A program made the position numbers and the translations under genes. DNA of 64,000 nucleotides. It comes from Eutrophocola sp964503965. Its GTDB lineage: Bacteria > Pseudomonadota > Gammaproteobacteria > Pseudomonadales > Pseudohongiellaceae. The stretch covers positions 1 through 64,000 of the forward strand of contig CAZDCK010000017.1 of assembly GCA_964503965.1 (NCBI GenBank), read 5' to 3'. Below the pieces are notes generated by a model. It worked only from the letters and a program-made list of their open reading frames with translations, made no database searches and was not told where the DNA came from. This document shows positions 28,263 to 37,630 of the stretch, one piece after another. Each line of letters begins with the position of its first letter. The stretch's first letter is position 1.

Positions 28263-28706
28263 ATGAAAGCTTTTATTGCCATCTTCTTCCTGACACTGAC
28301 CGCAAAAACTGTATTGGCGCAGCAGGACTATACAATACTTCTGAGTCATGACGATGCCAGTGTGCCTAATGAAGCGGAAGTCCTTCCCATCCCCGGTGAC
28401 GGCACCCTTGTCGCTATAAGGTACGAAGCAGGGGGACCTGCCAATTACTCGATTACTGTTGAAAATATATCGCTTATCGCCGTAGCAGGCACACTGACGC
28501 AAACTCTCTATCCCGATAACGATACAACCCTGACCCGTTCCCATGGTGATGGACTTGTCGTGTTGGACAGTGTCGCCCATGACAGGGAGGTTACACTTAA
28601 CCTGTCCAGACTACCCCTGGCAGATACCATGGACCAATTGGCTATTGCCTCAGGATGTAATCTGTATCTGGAAGAAGAACAAATCATCATTGATCGTTGT
28701 GAATAA
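28263..28706 (+). CDS. Small exported protein with STN-like C-terminal domain
   Basis: Start set at ATG 28263, which opens a signal peptide ending TVLAQ; GTG at 28245 is an alternative. 147 residues. The C-terminal part (VTLNLSRLPLADTMDQLAIASGCNLYL, read as several short blocks) resembles the secretin/TonB N-terminal (STN) fold: a beta strand, a helix with D-x-L-A-x-x-S-G, then a strand. The middle is beta-rich. STN domains occur at the start of secretins and TonB receptors, so a free-standing one could bind a secretin or receptor partner. It is 55 bp upstream of cinA. The family call is an inference from pattern. Confidence 0.5.
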   Translation: MKAFIAIFFLTLTAKTVLAQQDYTILLSHDDASVPNEAEVLPIPGDGTLVAIRYEAGGPANYSITVENISLIAVAGTLTQTLYPDNDTTLTRSHGDGLVVLDSVAHDREVTLNLSRLPLADTMDQLAIASGCNLYLEEEQIIIDRCE

Positions 28707-28761
28707 TCATCTGGCAAATTGCGTTATTATCACTGCCTGAATTTCCTGAAATACCAATATC

Positions 28762-30063
28762 ATGAAAATAGAACTGATTTGTACAGGCGAAGAAGTACTT
28801 TCCGGCCAGATTGTGGATACCAATGCGGCATGGTTTGCCAACATCCTGATGGATAACGGTCTGGAGCTTCAGCGTAAAACTACCGTTGGCGATCGCATGG
28901 AAGACCTGGTATCCACGTTCCTGGATCGCAGCCAGTTTGCAGACGTTATCCTGGTAAATGGCGGGCTTGGTCCCACTACTGATGATCTGTCTGCCGAAGC
29001 GGCAGCCAAAGCACTTGGTGAGGAACTGGTGGAAGATACCGGCTGGCGGGAGCACCTGGAAGAATGGTCACGCCAGCGTGGCTGGAAAATGCCGGTCAGT
29101 AATTACAAGCAATGCCTGTTACCTAAAAGTGCTGTGCTGGTTCATAACCCGGTGGGGTCAGCTCCCGGTTTCCGCATAAAACTCAACAAGGCCTGGCTAT
29201 TCTTCACACCAGGAGTGCCTGTAGAGCTCAAGCGCATGGTAGATGAACAGTTCCTGCCTTTTATCCGGGAAAACTTCGGCCAGACCCAGGCCACTCAATT
29301 GCACAAACTGGTTACTATTGGTCATGGCGAGTCCACTCTGGCGGATCAACTCAATACCTTAACCATCCCTGAAGGCATAACGCTGGGGTATCGCCCCTCC
29401 CCGCCCCATGTGGAAATCAAGATATTTGCCCGCGGAGAGCAGGCCATCAGTGCCCAGCCTGATTTTATTTGCCTTGTTAAAAAGACACTTGGCACGGCTG
29501 TTATCACTGAACGTTTTTCCTCTATTGCCGAAGAAGTCCATACGCTGATGCTTGAGAAGGAAGCCACGCTTGCCATTGCCGAATCCTGCACAGGAGGAAT
29601 GCTGACCAGTCAACTCGTGGATTTTGCCGGCTCTTCCAATTACCTGCTTGGCGGGTTGGCCACCTACTCCAACGATGCCAAGGTTTCGGTTCTGGGCGTC
29701 AATCCCGAAACACTTGAAAACCATGGTGCCGTATCACTGGAAACCGCGGTAGAGATGGCATCGGGTGCTTTAAACAGGCTGGGCAGTGATTATGCCCTGG
29801 CAACAACCGGTGTCGCCGGCCCTGATGGCGGTACCGATGAAAAACCTGTCGGTCTGGTGGCCATCGCCCTGTGCGATCGCGAACAGTGCTGGGTTCAGTT
29901 TATCAAACTGGTAAATCGCTCCCGCAACCTGGTCCGGGTGATGACATGTGCTGTTGCCCATGACATGCTGCGCCGGCGGCTGTGCAATGAAAATCCAATA
30001 GTTGATTACCCGTTCATCAAGCGACGGGAGTCAAACCTGCACGCCCTTGTGGACAGCCATTAG
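28762..30063 (+). CDS. cinA: CinA family protein (NMN deamidase with CinA N-domain)
   Basis: 433 residues. The N-terminal half is the molybdopterin-binding-like CinA domain: CTGEEVLSGQIVDTN, VNGGLGPTTDDLSAEA, NPVGSAPGF, FFTPGVPVELK. The C-terminal half (from about residue 270) is the PncC amidase: IAESCTGGMLTSQLVDFAGSS split by no gap, ATYSNDAK, GAVS, ATTGVAGPDGG. PncC deamidates nicotinamide mononucleotide in pyridine nucleotide recycling; the N-domain has been linked to ADP-ribose pyrophosphatase activity in other CinA proteins. Full length for the family. Cytoplasmic. No recA follows here, unlike in many Gram-positives. Confidence 0.92.
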   Translation: MKIELICTGEEVLSGQIVDTNAAWFANILMDNGLELQRKTTVGDRMEDLVSTFLDRSQFADVILVNGGLGPTTDDLSAEAAAKALGEELVEDTGWREHLEEWSRQRGWKMPVSNYKQCLLPKSAVLVHNPVGSAPGFRIKLNKAWLFFTPGVPVELKRMVDEQFLPFIRENFGQTQATQLHKLVTIGHGESTLADQLNTLTIPEGITLGYRPSPPHVEIKIFARGEQAISAQPDFICLVKKTLGTAVITERFSSIAEEVHTLMLEKEATLAIAESCTGGMLTSQLVDFAGSSNYLLGGLATYSNDAKVSVLGVNPETLENHGAVSLETAVEMASGALNRLGSDYALATTGVAGPDGGTDEKPVGLVAIALCDREQCWVQFIKLVNRSRNLVRVMTCAVAHDMLRRRLCNENPIVDYPFIKRRESNLHALVDSH

Positions 30064-30126
30064 TCAGCCCACCACCATACAGAGTAAAATAGCCCTCCGT
30101 GCCATGCGCCCTGCGCAGGAGTTTGT

Positions 30127-30623
30127 ATCAAGCTGTATATTTCAATTCGATGGAAACTGATTCTGTCCATCGTCCTGCCCCTGATTCTCATCACCGCCGT
30201 GGTGATGGGCTTTACCCTGTCCCGCATTTATGAATATGCAACGGCCAATATCCGCGAACAGGAACTGGCAGAACTGGATTTATATGCACAGCGAGTGTCC
30301 GCGCAGTTCGATAGCCTGGCGCAGATTGCCCTGACTACGGCCAACCTGATATCCCTAAATACGAATCTGACCGAGGAGGATTTTTATAACCTCCTGATTG
30401 GCAACGTGACGAATAACTCCCTGGTCTTTGGCGCTGCCATAGCCTTGATATCCTCCAGCAGGTGCAGGCAATTAAATCTGCCCTGTCACGGGTGGAAGAT
30501 GCGATCCTTAAAAATCATAGCCAGACTTGCGTCGCCAGTGCCATCGATTCTGGCAATCCAGAAGAGCAGCAGGAAAAGTTCAACGAGCTTGTGGATCTGA
30601 TCTCCCGCTACAAGCGTAGTTAA
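30127..30623 (+). pseudogene. Chimera: membrane sensor N-terminus fused to CsoR-family repressor C-terminus
   Basis: The first part, read from ATC 30127 (AGGAG five bases upstream), gives K-L-Y-I-S-I-R-W-K and a membrane helix, then the opening of a Cache-type periplasmic sensor domain ending near VFGAAIA (30441). From about 30444 the coding frame shifts by two bases: LDILQQVQAIKSALSRVEDA, ...NHSQTCVASAI and ...LVDLISRYKRS up to TAA 30621-30623. That text is the second half of a CsoR/RcnR (DUF156) metal- or formaldehyde-responsive repressor. The sensor lacks its output domain and the repressor lacks its first helix and DNA-binding residues. The junction shares GCCTT, as in a micro-homology deletion or assembly chimera. 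Confidence 0.7.
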
Positions 30624-30654
30624 TTCATGTTTAACAGGATACAGAAAGGATTGA

Positions 30655-31581
30655 ATGATGAGCTGGCAACTGGCTGAATCACCAACCTGCATTCCGGAGA
30701 CCGGCTGCGACCCGGTGGCACTCGTACTTAAACCCAAGGCCAAGGACATAGGTGCCTTCGAGGTTAAACGAGCCCTCCCTGCGGCAGATAAACAGCGGGT
30801 TGGCCCTTTTATCTTTTTTGACCAGATGGGCCCCACCGTATTTGATGGAGATACTGCCATGGATGTTCGCCCACATCCCCATATTGGTATCTCCACCATT
30901 ACCTGGCTGTTTGAAGGAGAAATCCAGCACAGGGACTCCCTTGGCTATGAACTCACTATCCGCCCCGGAGAAGTGAACTGGATGACTGCTGGCAGCGGCA
31001 TTGTCCATTCAGAACGCTCACCACAAAGCCAGCGTGGCGTGAACGCCCCTCTGGGCGGGATACAGGCCTGGGTAGCACTGCCTCGTGAAAGTGAGGAATG
31101 TGACGCCGCCTTATACCACTACACCGCTGACCAGATTCCCCAGTTCGATGAGGACGGTATACGCATTTCACTGATTGTAGGAGAAGCGTTTGGCCAGGTT
31201 TCACCGGTCAAAGCCCAGTCAACTACCCTGTATGCGGAAATAAATCTAACAGCAGGAAAAACTTTTATTGTCCCGGAGGATATTGCCCAGGAAAAGGCAC
31301 TGTATATTTATTCCGGGGATCTGGAGGTCGGCGGCACAACTTTTACAGCGGGATCCATGATTGTCCTGAAGGAAGGTTTCTCGGTGGAAATAAAGGCGAC
31401 CAATGCGGTCCGACTCATGCTTCTGGGCGGAGACGTGCTTGAGGGGGAGCGTCACCTGTACTGGAATTTTGTGTCCAGCCGCAGGGAGAGAATCGAAAAA
31501 GCGAAAAAGGACTGGCGCGAGGGACGCTTTGGATCAGTAGACGGAGACGAGGAGTTCATTCCGTTACCGGAAGATCAGTAA
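30655..31581 (+). CDS. Pirin family protein
   Basis: 308 residues of the double cupin. The metal site of the N-terminal cupin is visible: DVRPHPHIGISTITWLFEG (His pair), then HRDSLG and GEVNWMTAGSGIVHSERS with His and Glu ligands. The C-terminal cupin lacks metal ligands, as usual. Pirins act as quercetinases or as iron-dependent partners of other proteins. It follows the chimeric CsoR remnant by 31 bp, so it may formerly have been regulated by that repressor. The C-terminal extension (KKDWREGRFGSVDGDEEFIP) is normal for the bacterial group. ATG 30655 or 30658 are both possible, with AAAGGA upstream. Confidence 0.92.
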   Translation: MMSWQLAESPTCIPETGCDPVALVLKPKAKDIGAFEVKRALPAADKQRVGPFIFFDQMGPTVFDGDTAMDVRPHPHIGISTITWLFEGEIQHRDSLGYELTIRPGEVNWMTAGSGIVHSERSPQSQRGVNAPLGGIQAWVALPRESEECDAALYHYTADQIPQFDEDGIRISLIVGEAFGQVSPVKAQSTTLYAEINLTAGKTFIVPEDIAQEKALYIYSGDLEVGGTTFTAGSMIVLKEGFSVEIKATNAVRLMLLGGDVLEGERHLYWNFVSSRRERIEKAKKDWREGRFGSVDGDEEFIPLPEDQ

Positions 31582-31585
31582 ACAT

Positions 31586-33100
31586 TTAATCATTACTGTT
31601 ATTTTCCCCAGGCTTGAGATTTCTCTCCATCGCCTCGCAAATGGTTTTCAGGATATCCACCCGCGCAAACTTCTTGTCATTCCCCGGCACCAGCGTCCAT
31701 GGCGCATATTCGGTACTGGTATGGGCCACCATATCATTGACTGCGGCCTTGTAGTCATCCCACTTGTCCCGATTGCGCCAGTCTTCCTCGGTAATTTTGT
31801 GCACTTTCCACGGAGTGATCTCCCGTTCCTTGAAGCGCCTGAGCTGTTCATCCTTGTCCAGATGAATCCAGAATTTGAGCAGGATGATGCCACTTTCGCA
31901 TAGTTGCTCCTCAAAATGGTTAATCTCGCTGTAGGAGCGCTGCCACTCCTCCTCCCTGGCAAACTCTTCCACCCGTTCCACCAGTACACGGCCGTACCAG
32001 GACCTGTCGTAGATAGAGACGTAACCAGCCAGGGGAATATGGCGCCAGAATCGCCAGAGGTAATGATGGGCCTTTTCCTCGTCAGTTGGCGCCGCGACTG
32101 AAATCACCTTGTACAGACGGGCATCAATGGCTCGGGTGACACGGCGAATTGCACCGCCCTTTCCAGAAGCATCCCAGCCCTCAAACATGGCGACGACGGA
32201 ACGACGCTGGTGATGTGCTTCCCACGCCAACTTCGACAGCCTAGCCTGATAATAGGTAAGATCATGATTATAGTCTTTGGGGTCAATGGTTCTGGAAAGA
32301 TCGACATGATCAAGAATGGTCACCTTATTGGCAGCAAGCGAGTCAGTAAAACTGGTAATCGGGATATCTTCATCCTCTTCCCTGACCTTGCCGTTACCCA
32401 GCTTCTGCTCAATAGCATTCAACAGGACCTGCCCGACCGTGATATCCCGATAGTTTCTGTCCGTGGACTCAATCAGGTGCCAGGGGGCAAAACCCTTGTC
32501 CGTCGTGCGTATGGCTTTTTCCGAGACACTGGAAAATTTTTTATACTGGCTTGAAAACTCCTTGGTCAGTGGAGAACTTTTGATCTTCTTTTTCTTTTCC
32601 TTCTCATCCTTTTTTATCTGTTTAATGACGCCATCCAGTGGCAGGTGAAACCAGAATTTCACAATCAGCACATCATCGTGGGCAAGCATGCGCTCGAACT
32701 CGGTAATGCGCCGCAATTCCTGCTCGTAATCCCCGTCATCAATATTGTCGTAGACACGATCTATGATTGGTCGCGTGTACCATGAGCCAAACATGATACC
32801 CAGCGTACCCCGGCCCGGCAGGGTGCGCCAGAATCGCCAGTAATCGGGGCGAAGTCGTTGTTCATCCGTCTCGTCCCAGAAAGCATTGGTAATAATATCC
32901 CGAGTATCAAGCCATTCGCTCAGGCGGTTGACCACTTCCCCCTTGCCTGCTCCCTCCACGCCGGAAACAACAATAACCACTGCGGTATTCGACTCCTTGA
33001 GTGCCTGCTGCACTTCCAGCAGGCGCATGTGCAGGTCCGGCTCAATGGCCTTGAACTCCTTCTTGGAAATTTTCCTACCCAGTTCCGCTGCTTCAAACAT
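31586..33100 (-). CDS. pap: Polyphosphate:AMP phosphotransferase (two-domain PPK2)
   Basis: 504 residues made of two PPK2 domains in tandem. The N-terminal copy has a Walker A GVEGAGKG at 47-54; the C-terminal copy has GWDASGKGG around 305-313 and the fully conserved WRFWRHIP and YDRSWYGRVLVERVE. This is the layout of class II polyphosphate:AMP phosphotransferases, which form ADP from AMP using polyphosphate; the C-terminal domain is usually the active one. A Lys/Glu-rich linker lies near residues 165-180. Cytoplasmic. Transcribed leftward, 82 bp from the slipin gene on the same strand. Confidence 0.92.
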   Translation of the reverse strand: MFEAAELGRKISKKEFKAIEPDLHMRLLEVQQALKESNTAVVIVVSGVEGAGKGEVVNRLSEWLDTRDIITNAFWDETDEQRLRPDYWRFWRTLPGRGTLGIMFGSWYTRPIIDRVYDNIDDGDYEQELRRITEFERMLAHDDVLIVKFWFHLPLDGVIKQIKKDEKEKKKKIKSSPLTKEFSSQYKKFSSVSEKAIRTTDKGFAPWHLIESTDRNYRDITVGQVLLNAIEQKLGNGKVREEDEDIPITSFTDSLAANKVTILDHVDLSRTIDPKDYNHDLTYYQARLSKLAWEAHHQRRSVVAMFEGWDASGKGGAIRRVTRAIDARLYKVISVAAPTDEEKAHHYLWRFWRHIPLAGYVSIYDRSWYGRVLVERVEEFAREEEWQRSYSEINHFEEQLCESGIILLKFWIHLDKDEQLRRFKEREITPWKVHKITEEDWRNRDKWDDYKAAVNDMVAHTSTEYAPWTLVPGNDKKFARVDILKTICEAMERNLKPGENNSND

Positions 33101-33181
33101 GACCAGACTCTGAAAAATGCGTTAAAACACTCAGCCTACTTGGACCCGAGGTAGTTGTGATTGATACCGGTCAAAGAGACC

Positions 33182-33931
33182 TCAGGATGAATTTTTATTG
33201 ATGAAGCTGCTGATAAGATCTACAGGTAAGGGGAACACAATGGTGGATTTCCCTTCACCGGAAATTTCAGTCAGCGTCTGCATATACCGTAACTGCAGGG
33301 CATGGGGAGCTTCTCCCAGCTTGAGTGCAGCGGCAACCAGCTGCTCTGATGCCTCAAATTCTCCACTGGCATGGATAACTTTGGCACGGCGTTCACGCTC
33401 GGCTTCCGCCTGCTTGGCAATCGCCCTGATCATGCTTTCATCAAGATCCACATGTTTGATCTCCACATTGGAGACCTTGATTCCCCAGCTATTGGTCTGT
33501 TCATCCAGAATTTTCTGGATACCAACATTCAGCTGCTCCCGGCTCGCCAGCATTTCATCCAGTTCATGCTGCCCAAGGATGGAGCGCAGTGTGGTCTGGG
33601 CCAGCTGACTGGTCGCTTCGAAAAAGTTTTCGACATTGATAATGGCTTTTTCCGGATCCACTACCTTAAAGTAGATTACCGCATTAACCTTCACCGACAC
33701 GTTATCCCGGGAGATAACATCCTGGGTTGGCACATCAAAAACCACTGTCCTCAGGTCCACCTTTACCATCTGCTGAATAATGGGAATGATGATAATCAGT
33801 CCTGGTCCCTTGACGGTCTGGTACTTGCCCAGAAAAAAAACGACCGCTCTCTCGTACTCGCGCAATACATTGATTGCGGCAAACAGAAATGCGCCAACGA
33901 GAATAAGAATGAACATTAAAAATGGAGCCAT
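33182..33931 (-). CDS. Slipin (stomatin/prohibitin-like SPFH protein)
   Basis: 249 residues. One N-terminal membrane segment (about 3-20), then the SPFH domain: REYERAVVFFLGKYQTVKGPGL, VVFDVPTQDVISRDNV, YFKVVDPEKAIINV, RSILGQHELDEMLA, GIKVSNVEIKHVDL. The C-terminal helix has the typical AKQAEAERERRAKVIHASGE. Such slipins form oligomers in membrane microdomains and are the substrates or partners of the NfeD protease. The partner gene is 34 bp upstream on the same strand, the common pairing. Confidence 0.93.
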   Translation of the reverse strand: MAPFLMFILILVGAFLFAAINVLREYERAVVFFLGKYQTVKGPGLIIIIPIIQQMVKVDLRTVVFDVPTQDVISRDNVSVKVNAVIYFKVVDPEKAIINVENFFEATSQLAQTTLRSILGQHELDEMLASREQLNVGIQKILDEQTNSWGIKVSNVEIKHVDLDESMIRAIAKQAEAERERRAKVIHASGEFEASEQLVAAALKLGEAPHALQLRYMQTLTEISGEGKSTIVFPLPVDLISSFINKNSS

Positions 33932-33965
33932 GAGTCCCTCCGGTTATCGCCTGAGGCGATATGTA

Positions 33966-35312
33966 TTATGTTTTTTTAACGACAAGTTCCAGGCCATCAA
34001 TTGACTCGATCTGGATTCTGTCCCCTTTTTCCAGCGGCGTATCCGTCACCGCTTGCCATATTTCTCCATCAACTTTTACCATGCCGGTTTTATCAAAATC
34101 ATCCAGGCACTCACCGGTATGACCAATGAAAGTATCTATTCCTGATACCGCCGGCTGATGCCGGACTTTCATGAAAATTCGTATCGTCCAGACAAGCAGC
34201 GCAGCTGCCGCTATTGTTACTGCCGCCAGAAGCGGGAGTGAGACACTGAATACACCCAGCTCGGTATCCACAAGTATAATGCCACCAATGACAAACGAGA
34301 TGATGCCGCCGATTCCCAGGATCCCGAAACTCGGTATGAATGCTTCTGCGAGAATAAGAATGAGGCCAAAAATAATGAGGCCCAGGCCAGCGTAATTTAT
34401 CGGCAGCAACTGCAGACCATAGGCTGCCAGGAACAGGCAGATAGCCCCGGTAATGCCGGCAAAACCGAATCCGGGATTGTAGAACTCGATAATCAGCCCA
34501 TAGGCACCGAGCATTCCGAGAATGAGAATAAGATTGGGGTTGGTAATAACGCGCAGGAATTCCGTACGCCAGTCTGGTGTATCCATCTGAATTTGTCTGC
34601 CCTCAGTGGACAGGGTCATAGGCTCACCATTCACCAGCACCTCCAATCCATCCATCATGGCCAGCAGCGCCGGAATATCTTCGGCGACAATATCAATGAC
34701 ATTACGCTCGCGTGCTTGAGTAGCTGTCAATGTGGCTGCGTCAGTGACTGCGGAGACAGCCCATTCCACATTGCGCCCACGCAATTCAGCCAGGCTGGTG
34801 ATGTAGGCTGTAGCATCATTGAGAATCTTTCTCTCCATGGCTGTAGTCCCCTCAGGCTGGCCGGCATCTTCCTCTTCCGGCGCGTCAGTAGGCAGTGAGG
34901 GCATGCCGATCTGAACAGGGGTTGCAGCGCCAAGATTGGTTGCCGGTGCCATCGCAGCGACATGACTGGCATAAAGAATATAGGTCCCGGCACTGGCAGC
35001 CCGGGATCCCTGGGGAGAGACAAATGTTGCGACGGGAATGTCTGATTCAAGAATTGCCTGGATGATATCGCGCATGGCAGTATCCAGGCCCCCGGGGGTA
35101 TCCATGGTGATAATTGCCATGTACACACCTTCAGCCTGGGCATCACCCAGACCACGGACCAGGTAGTCACTGGTAGCAGGCCCGATGGCGCCATCGATTT
35201 CAAATACCCGCACCAGGCCTGTGCTGTCGTCCTGCAATCGCGCTGCTGCCGGCATGAGCATCAGGAGAAATGCTGTCAGCAGAAAAGTAATACTGTATAG
35301 CCTGTTTCCCAT
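33966..35312 (-). CDS. NfeD-family membrane serine protease (ClpP class)
   Basis: 448 residues. Signal peptide to about residue 24, then a ClpP-class protease domain: TPGGLDTAMRDI, the serine in SRAASAGTYI (S107), and Lys162 in MERKILND as candidate base, forming the Ser-Lys dyad of 1510-N-type NfeD proteases. Four to five membrane segments follow (about 260-385), then a C-terminal NfeD OB-fold (FIGHTGECLDDFDKTG). These proteases cleave the C-terminus of the slipin encoded next to them and regulate membrane microdomains. First gene of the nfeD-slipin pair. Confidence 0.92.
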   Translation of the reverse strand: MGNRLYSITFLLTAFLLMLMPAAARLQDDSTGLVRVFEIDGAIGPATSDYLVRGLGDAQAEGVYMAIITMDTPGGLDTAMRDIIQAILESDIPVATFVSPQGSRAASAGTYILYASHVAAMAPATNLGAATPVQIGMPSLPTDAPEEEDAGQPEGTTAMERKILNDATAYITSLAELRGRNVEWAVSAVTDAATLTATQARERNVIDIVAEDIPALLAMMDGLEVLVNGEPMTLSTEGRQIQMDTPDWRTEFLRVITNPNLILILGMLGAYGLIIEFYNPGFGFAGITGAICLFLAAYGLQLLPINYAGLGLIIFGLILILAEAFIPSFGILGIGGIISFVIGGIILVDTELGVFSVSLPLLAAVTIAAAALLVWTIRIFMKVRHQPAVSGIDTFIGHTGECLDDFDKTGMVKVDGEIWQAVTDTPLEKGDRIQIESIDGLELVVKKT

Positions 35313-35439
35313 GTTAAACCTCCGTCAATGCGGGGATAAACCGGTCTGGCTCAATACTTAAGGCCACCCGGCCTGACATCCTTGGACATTACTAACCGGG
35401 TAAATTCCATCTTAACAGTAAACAGGGATGGCTTGACAG

Positions 35440-36636
35440 TTAAAGCACCCGCCTCTGGCGACGGCGATACAGCCAGAAGATGGCCAGGAAAATCGCGCCC
35501 AGGAACGGGATCACACCTTTGTTGACGGCCTGCCACCCATAGGCATTTTGCAAGGCACCGGAGGAAAGGGAACCCAGGGACACGGTTGAAAACACAATGA
35601 AATCATTCAGGGCCTGGGCCTTGTTGCGCTCACTGGATTCGTAAGTCTGTGTCAGCAGAGTCGTCGCTCCGACAAAAAGAAAATTCCAGCTGATCCCCAG
35701 AAGGACCAGGGCCACCAGGAAATGGATAAAACCCGTTCCTGTCAGGTTGATAATCACGCACCCCACACCCGCCATGGCACCCAGCCCCATGATGGAAAGC
35801 ACACCAAAACGCTGGATAAGCGTGCCCGTAAAAAATGAGGGCGCAAACATGGCCATAACATGCCACTGGATCACCACAGAAGTATCCTCAAACAGGAAGG
35901 CAGCCTGGTCCATGGCCAGGGGCGTGGCAGTCATCACGAACGTCATGATGCCGTATCCAAACATCCCGCATACCAGTGCCACGATGTAATCCGGCTGAAG
36001 GGCTATCTGTAAAAGCGGTCGGCCGCTGTCCCGGTTTTCGTCCTCACCTTTTCTCTTTTTCTCGATATTCAGGAAACTCAGGATCACAAAATTGGCCAGG
36101 TAAAGAAATATCACCGCCATGTAACTGCCAGCAAATTCAGCATCATTGATCCACTCCCGTGAAGCCCTGGCCAGTGTAGGTCCTGCTACAGCAGCGATGA
36201 CACCACCCAACATGGTGTAGGAAACAGCCTTGCTTTTATAGGCCGGCTCCACACTGTCGGCGGCGGTGAAGCGAAAATAATTACCGAAGCCATTAAAAAT
36301 ACCAACCAGGGTGGTGCCCGCCACAAACAGCCAGAACTGATGATTGAGTATGGCCGTACTGGCCAGGACCCCTCCCCCCACGCCAAAGCCACAGGCAAAC
36401 AGGAAGGCGGCTTTTCGACCAATTTTCTCCATCAGCATGGCAGCAGGAATACTGGTACACATCACTGCAATAAACTGCATGGCCAATGGGAGAGTCGCCA
36501 GGGACTTGTCGACGGCCAGGTTGTAGCCAACCAGGGCCGCAGTGGCCACCATCAGGGAATTGCTGCTCATCATCAGCGCCTGGGCAATGGCGAGCAGTGG
36601 TACATTGGGATGGAGGAATCTCAACAGGGTATCCAA
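35440..36636 (-). CDS. Major facilitator superfamily transporter
   Basis: 398 residues with twelve hydrophobic segments and the MFS loop signature AMLMEKIGRKAAF between segments 2 and 3. A charged central loop (KKRKGEDENRDSG) splits the two six-helix halves. The last segments end in a basic tail (YRRRQRR). No substrate-specific motif is evident. It is 84 bp downstream of alanine dehydrogenase on the same strand, but a shared transcript is only possible, not shown. Confidence 0.85.
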   Translation of the reverse strand: MDTLLRFLHPNVPLLAIAQALMMSSNSLMVATAALVGYNLAVDKSLATLPLAMQFIAVMCTSIPAAMLMEKIGRKAAFLFACGFGVGGGVLASTAILNHQFWLFVAGTTLVGIFNGFGNYFRFTAADSVEPAYKSKAVSYTMLGGVIAAVAGPTLARASREWINDAEFAGSYMAVIFLYLANFVILSFLNIEKKRKGEDENRDSGRPLLQIALQPDYIVALVCGMFGYGIMTFVMTATPLAMDQAAFLFEDTSVVIQWHVMAMFAPSFFTGTLIQRFGVLSIMGLGAMAGVGCVIINLTGTGFIHFLVALVLLGISWNFLFVGATTLLTQTYESSERNKAQALNDFIVFSTVSLGSLSSGALQNAYGWQAVNKGVIPFLGAIFLAIFWLYRRRQRRVL

Positions 36637-36720
36637 TCTTTGACTAAGTCGGCGATTATACGCTGCCCTGTGGGCGAACTGCGACCATCACTGCACGAGT
36701 GCGTTTTCCTGGCTGCCTGA

Positions 36721-37530
36721 CTAGATCAGAAACTGGGAAGGCTCTGAAAAGTTCAGACCATGGGCATTGGCAACTGCTTCACAGCAAAGGTGCCCCGCAT
36801 GCACATTGAGGCCAGCCATGAATCCTTCATCATTGGAAAGCGCCTGTTTCCAACCCTCATCCGCAAGCCGCAGGATGTAGGGTAGCGTTGCGTTATTCAG
36901 CCCGAACGAGGAAGTCCTTGGTACCACGCCCGGCATATTTGCCACGCAGTAATGCACCACATCATCCACCAGGAAAGTAGGGTCCGAATGGGTAGTTGGC
37001 CGGGAGGTTTCAAAACACCCCCCCTGATCAATGGCCACATCCACCACCACGGAGCCGGTTTTCATCCGGCTGATAATATCCCTGGTCAGCAGTTTGGGCG
37101 CAGCCGCTCCGGCCACCAGCACGGCACCAACCACCAGGTCAGCTTCCAGAGCATACTTCTCAATACTCGCCCTGTTTGAAAACACACAATGCACGCGTCC
37201 GGCAAATTTATTATCCAGCTCGCGAAGACGGGGAACATTGTTATCCAGAATAGTTACTTCGGCGCCCATGCCCTTGGCAATATAGGCCGCATTCTCACCC
37301 ACGATGCCACCACCAATGATCAGCACATCAGCCGAATCCACTCCTGGCACTCCACCCAGTAATATGCCGGCCCCGCCGTTTTCCTTCTCCAGGCAATGGG
37401 CCCCGGCCTGGACTGCCAGCCTGCCTGCCACCTCACTCATTGGTGCCAGCAGGGGCAGCACACCGTCAGGTGTATGAACCGTTTCGTAGGCAATGGCGGT
37501 GACTCCAGAGGCCATCAGGCCTTCTGTCTG
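36721..37530 (-). CDS. ald: Alanine dehydrogenase, N-terminal third lost in scaffold gap
   Basis: The frame stays open into the N-run at 37531 (Q-T-E-G-L just before the first ATG), so the true start lies in the gap; about 100 of the usual 371 residues are missing. What remains holds GVTAIAYETV, the nucleotide-binding GGVPGVDSADVLIIGGG split at GIVGENAA, the acidic D of TILDNN, VGAVLVAGAAAPKL, VDVAIDQGGCFET, and NMPGVVPRTS. These mark NAD-dependent L-alanine dehydrogenase, which interconverts alanine with pyruvate and ammonia. The sequence beyond the gap does not show the N-terminal part, so the gap is longer than the missing 270-300 bases minus any joining. Confidence 0.9.
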   Translation of the reverse strand, partial: QTEGLMASGVTAIAYETVHTPDGVLPLLAPMSEVAGRLAVQAGAHCLEKENGGAGILLGGVPGVDSADVLIIGGGIVGENAAYIAKGMGAEVTILDNNVPRLRELDNKFAGRVHCVFSNRASIEKYALEADLVVGAVLVAGAAAPKLLTRDIISRMKTGSVVVDVAIDQGGCFETSRPTTHSDPTFLVDDVVHYCVANMPGVVPRTSSFGLNNATLPYILRLADEGWKQALSNDEGFMAGLNVHAGHLCCEAVANAHGLNFSEPSQFLI

Positions 37531-37630
37531 NNNNNNNNNNNNNNNNNNNNNNNNNNNNNNNNNNNNNNNNNNNNNNNNNNNNNNNNNNNNNNNNNNNNNN
37601 NNNNNNNNNNNNNNNNNNNNNNNNNNNNNN
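37531..37630. other. Assembly gap (100 N)
   Basis: Exactly 100 undetermined bases, the usual placeholder for a scaffold join of unknown size. Both flanks carry CTGTCTG (37524-37530 and 37631-37637). Confidence 0.98.
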
